From: an uncultured Spirochaetaceae bacterium
GTDB lineage: Bacteria; Spirochaetota; Spirochaetia; Treponematales; Treponemataceae
Direction: 5' to 3'
NCBI GenBank assembly: GCA_902778325.1
Contig: CACYWZ010000022.1
Span: 1-36,165 of the forward strand
DNA length: 36,165 nucleotides
Part shown: one piece after another, positions 32,985-36,165 of the stretch
How the letters are laid out: every line of letters starts with the position of its first letter
How positions within the stretch are numbered: position 1 is the stretch's first letter
Made by a program: the position numbers and the translations under genes
Notes under the pieces: model-generated
What the model was told of the DNA's origin: nothing
What the model saw: the letters and a program-made list of their open reading frames with translations, nothing else
Databases searched by the model: none

Positions 32985-34787
32985 TTACCCTTTCATCGCT
33001 TCGATCAGTTTATCTATGTCCATTTTCTCTTTTAAGAGATTTTGCAATAATACCTTATCATCATCGGAAGTTGGGCGCATTGCACTAATTTTTCCCCCGA
33101 TTTCAATTCTCTTTCGCTCAAGACTTCGCTTTTTGAGAAAAACAAAACTATCCTGCACAGCTTTTGCTGCGTTATTCGAGAATTCGCCCTCACTTGTCAT
33201 TTCGACAATTGGACGCTGTAACTCCTTGTCGCATTGGGAAATTATGTTTTCCAAAGAAAGATTATTATTATTGTTACACTCTTTAAGTACAATGAACAAC
33301 TTTTTGGCAGTAGAATCCTCGAAATCCTCTGCCGATAACTGTTCTATTATATTTGGAGCTGCTGAAATATCAGAAATTATCGCAAAAAGCGCTCGTAGTT
33401 CCTGACCAATCGCCAATTGATTTTCGCCAGAAGAATCTACCTGTGCATTCTTTTGATTCACAGCCTCCGTTCTGTTGTTTTGTTTCCTGTTAAAGAAATC
33501 TCGTTTTGCAGCTTCAGGATTGAGATTGAAAACCCTACATAACTGCTCCATGCTGGCAGTTTTTTGCACACTTGACTGCAACGTATCTATATAATTGAAA
33601 AATTCTGATGCTGCTCGTGCTTTTCCGTCAGGAGTATCTTTAGAATATTTTTGTGACAATTTTGTCAAAAGATACTCATTATCTAATATAGCGTCTTTTA
33701 CATCTGCTGTCAATGTTTCAGCACCGTAATTCAGCATAATTTCTGCAGAATCTTTGCCTTGCTTTAATTGAATTATTTTTACAGTCAAATCCTGTCGTCT
33801 GCAAAGCATTATTGCTCGCTCTGTTGCAGCCTGTCCTGCGCCATCTGAATCAAAGGACAATAAAACTGTATCAGCAAATCGTTTTACAAGCTGAACCTGC
33901 TCTTCTGTTAATGCTGTTCCAAGAGGAGCAACAGCATTTGTAAATCCGCATTGATGATAGGCGATTGCATCCATGTAGCCTTCGCAAAAAATTACTTGTT
34001 TTGTTTGCATGATACTTTGTTTTGCCATGTCAAATGCAAACAGAATTTCACCTTTTTTGTACCATGGCAAATCAGGAGAGTTTATATATTTTCTGTCGTT
34101 TCCATCATTTTTGGGATGCAAAAGACGACCGCCAAAAGCAACAACGCGACCTTTTCTATCACGAATAGGAAACATAAAGCGGTCTGTATATACAGAAAAT
34201 TCTGGATACTTTTTGCTGAAAAGACCAGAGTCCGCTAAAAATTCATCGCTAAACCCCTGTTTTTTTAAAAAGCGATGAAGCCATTTTCCGTCAGATGGAC
34301 TCCAACCAAGATTGAACTTTCTGATTGTGTCCATTGTAAGACCGCGGTCAAGAATATACTTTAATGCAAATTTTCCGCCATCTCGGTTTAGCAAAAGGTA
34401 GTTAAAAGTTCCAGCAACTCTTGTATAAAGTTCGATGTACTGTTCTTTTCGAAGATAAGAGGAATCTACAACAGGCGCACTTCCGTTCTCATAAACAATT
34501 TCGACATTTGCGCGTTTTGCCAGTTCCTGAAGTGCTTCTGCATATGTCATTTTATTGTATTCCATCAAGAAAGAAACTGCATTTCCTCCAGCATGGCAAC
34601 CAAAACAATAATACAGTTTTTTTTCTTCATCGACCTTAAAAGACGGTGTGTTTTCATGGTGAAAAGGACAGCATCCCCACCAGTCACTTCCACGTCTGGT
34701 GAGATTGCAGTTTTCACCAATAAGTGACACGATATCCGTTCTTGCGAGTATCTCATCTATTGAGGTTTTCGAAATTAAGCCGCCCAT
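32985..34787 (-). CDS. dnaG: DNA primase DnaG
   Basis: DnaG makes the RNA primers for replication. The 600-residue product has the CHC2 zinc site Cys40-Pro-Phe-His43 with Cys61 and Cys64. The RNA polymerase domain includes YINSPDLPWYKKGEILF. The TOPRIM centre has Glu269 (FCEGYMDAI) and Asp312/Asp314 (SFDSDGAGQAA). The C-terminal part from about 430 is the weakly conserved helicase-binding region. Its ATG follows the mltG stop with no gap (TAA then ATG), and rpoD follows three bases after its own stop, so the three genes are tightly coupled. Confidence 0.97.
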   Translation of the reverse strand: MGGLISKTSIDEILARTDIVSLIGENCNLTRRGSDWWGCCPFHHENTPSFKVDEEKKLYYCFGCHAGGNAVSFLMEYNKMTYAEALQELAKRANVEIVYENGSAPVVDSSYLRKEQYIELYTRVAGTFNYLLLNRDGGKFALKYILDRGLTMDTIRKFNLGWSPSDGKWLHRFLKKQGFSDEFLADSGLFSKKYPEFSVYTDRFMFPIRDRKGRVVAFGGRLLHPKNDGNDRKYINSPDLPWYKKGEILFAFDMAKQSIMQTKQVIFCEGYMDAIAYHQCGFTNAVAPLGTALTEEQVQLVKRFADTVLLSFDSDGAGQAATERAIMLCRRQDLTVKIIQLKQGKDSAEIMLNYGAETLTADVKDAILDNEYLLTKLSQKYSKDTPDGKARAASEFFNYIDTLQSSVQKTASMEQLCRVFNLNPEAAKRDFFNRKQNNRTEAVNQKNAQVDSSGENQLAIGQELRALFAIISDISAAPNIIEQLSAEDFEDSTAKKLFIVLKECNNNNNLSLENIISQCDKELQRPIVEMTSEGEFSNNAAKAVQDSFVFLKKRSLERKRIEIGGKISAMRPTSDDDKVLLQNLLKEKMDIDKLIEAMKG

Positions 34788-35732
34788 TTATCTGCTTGCC
34801 GCCTTTTTTGTGTGTGCGGCTTTTATTTGCGCGTGCTCATCGAATGTTTCGCTGAAAGTGTGACTTCCTGCATTTTCATCTGTCAGCCTAAAGTAGTAGT
34901 AATTTGTGTTTGCAGGATTTGCCACTGCTTTTAGTGCCACAAGTCCTGGATTTGAAATCGGAGTAGGGGGAATACCTTTCTCTCTGTATGTATTATAAGG
35001 ACTTTCTCTGTACAAATCTTTGTAATAAATTACATCAGGGTGTGGTAATCCCTCGATTTCAGTGATGATGTACTCAACTGTAGCACAAGATTGCAAACGC
35101 ATGGATTTTTCAAGGCGATTTATAAATACACTCGCAATCAGAGGCGCTTCATCGGCAACTCTGTATTCTCTTTCTACTATCGATGCCAAAATAACTTTGT
35201 CGTATAATTCTTTTCTTTCCAACGATTTTAACTCGTTGATATCTGAAATATGTGAAAAGAAATTGTCTACCATCATTCTTACAACTTTTTCGCTTTCCAT
35301 GTTACGCACAAAAAAATAAGTGTCTGGAAAAAGAAATCCGTCAAGAGAAGACGAGTCAAATCCATAATCTTCTATAATACTTTTATTTTTTACACAGTCA
35401 ATAAAATCTTTGCTTTTGCAAATTTCACGACTTTCAACGATAGAGGCAATTTTTGAAAGTGTAAGCCCTTCTGGAATAACAACGGTAATAACGTCTTGAT
35501 GACCAGTTTGCAATGCTGCCATAATCTCTGGGATTGTCATTGCGTTATTAAGGTTGTAACTACCGCTTTTCAAAGAAAAATCAGAGTCGATACCAAGAAA
35601 TTTGTGCGAGAATGTTTTGTAACGGGCAACATAATAGAAAAAGCGAGCATTTTTTATAAGTCCTTGTTTTTCAAGGTCAGACAGAGCATTCTTTACAGTC
35701 ATTTCGCTCTTGTCTAACTGGATGCTCTGGTC
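34788..35732 (-). CDS. mltG: Endolytic murein transglycosylase MltG, N-terminus replaced
   Basis: MltG cuts nascent glycan strands at the outer face of the inner membrane. The ~314 residues here cover a LysM-like lead-in (TVKNALSDLEKQGLIKNARFF) and the YceG domain (TVVIPEGLTLSKIASIV, LDGFLFPDTYFF, ILASIVEREYRVADEAPLIASVFINRL, LQSCATVEYIITE, PYNTYREKGIPPTPISNPG). The catalytic Glu is probably the one in IVEREY. The normal short cytoplasmic tail and membrane anchor are absent. Upstream of about 35733 the frame continues into an unrelated surface-protein sequence. I read this as a chimeric join, so the true 5' end is not in this window. Confidence 0.92.
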   Translation of the reverse strand, partial: DQSIQLDKSEMTVKNALSDLEKQGLIKNARFFYYVARYKTFSHKFLGIDSDFSLKSGSYNLNNAMTIPEIMAALQTGHQDVITVVIPEGLTLSKIASIVESREICKSKDFIDCVKNKSIIEDYGFDSSSLDGFLFPDTYFFVRNMESEKVVRMMVDNFFSHISDINELKSLERKELYDKVILASIVEREYRVADEAPLIASVFINRLEKSMRLQSCATVEYIITEIEGLPHPDVIYYKDLYRESPYNTYREKGIPPTPISNPGLVALKAVANPANTNYYYFRLTDENAGSHTFSETFDEHAQIKAAHTKKAASR

Positions 35733-36164
35733 CTGTGTGAATTTCGCGACAAGCTGAACATCTTCTGTGACAGCAAAGCGATATTCTGTTTCTGTACTGA
35801 CGCAAGAGTCGCCATTATACCAGCCTGTAAATACGAATCCTTCAGCAGGTTCCGCTGTTACCTTTGCGAATTCTCCTTTCACATAGGATCCTCCACCAGT
35901 CAACGTCCCATTTCCTTCAGTAGTGATTTCAACAGAAAACTCAATTACTTCGTCCCCTGACATGATTTCATCCGGAAGAATGGGGGTTTCATCCTCTTTG
36001 TACTGAAGTGTATACTCTGCCTCATCCTCATCCGGCACTTCAGAGGCACTTCCTTGCAACTCATCGCCTGCGATCACTTCGATATTTTTGAAGTTGATAA
36101 CTTTTTCCGTCGTGTTGCTGTCAAAGTTGTATTCTGTAATCGTATAATTTACTTTACCGTCATC
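35733..36164 (-). CDS. Surface-protein fragment: CnaB-like end plus InlB-type B repeat
   Basis: The frame is open from the window edge to the MltG join. The first residues (DDGKVNYTITEYNFDSN, VINFKNIEV) look like the end of a CnaB-type or similar beta-sandwich of a Gram-positive adhesin. A Glu/Asp-rich link follows, then a repeat of the InlB B / Listeria-Bacteroides type (GNGTLTGGGSYVKGEFAKVT, GFVFTGWYNGDSC, VQLVAKFT). No such parts belong to MltG. Base composition is somewhat higher in G+C than the mltG part. It probably comes from another organism, with the start outside the window. A GTG at 36077 is only an internal codon. Confidence 0.7.
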
Positions 36165-36165
36165 T

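Overview
The window looks like a gut or rumen Treponema (Spirochaetota) contig. The evidence is a treponemal-type FliG with fliH-fliI-fliJ in order, an mltG-dnaG-rpoD-zinc ribbon-rnpB-TPR-mreBCD-mrdA-rodA block in an order I recall from other treponemes, and a family of BspA-type leucine-rich-repeat (LRR_5) genes. No search was run, so the genus rests on recognition of protein sequences and gene order.

Layout. (1) 1-~515: a GC-rich fragment of a trimethylamine methyltransferase (MttB) with an in-frame TAG at 135-137, at the place expected for pyrrolysine. It runs in frame into a FliG lacking its N-terminal third; this is probably a chimeric join. (2) ~516-4138: fliG (partial), fliH, fliI, fliJ, then two strong hairpins. 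(3) 4383-16124: an accessory island, all on the plus strand. It holds a BRCT-LRR fusion, a DUF434-type gene, four small AT-rich genes (unknown, ankyrin, MORN-like, endonuclease V-like) and four long LRR paralogues, one split by an in-frame TGA. None of the LRR proteins has a visible signal peptide, and all share an unnamed middle domain. (4) 16253-22864, minus strand: rnz, folC, a DUF819 membrane protein and a large B12-type radical SAM protein with a DUF2344 tail. (5) 23122-29740, minus strand: a TPR protein followed by mreB, mreC, mreD, mrdA and rodA, the elongasome operon. (6) 29783-34787, minus strand: RNase P RNA, a coiled-coil zinc-ribbon protein, rpoD and dnaG. (7) 34788-36164: the catalytic part of mltG, joined near 35733 to a Gram-positive-like surface protein fragment (CnaB-like end plus an InlB-type B repeat), probably a second chimeric join.

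The least explained structure is between the genes. Six intergenic spaces hold tandem arrays of short dyad-symmetric units. The repeat sequence differs in every array, but spacing is regular within each one: exactly 21 bp, about 40-41 bp, about 41 bp, exactly 23 bp, about 41-42 bp and exactly 42 bp. In two arrays the units vary by paired changes that preserve the dyad. Three of the six lie beside copies of a 72-80 bp element with about 27-bp imperfect terminal inverted repeats. These arrays are my best candidate for something undescribed.

Functionally the window covers flagellar export, cell-wall elongation, the core replication and transcription pair dnaG-rpoD, and RNA processing (rnpB, rnz). 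The LRR island between fliJ and rnz appears to be evolving by duplication, recombination and decay.
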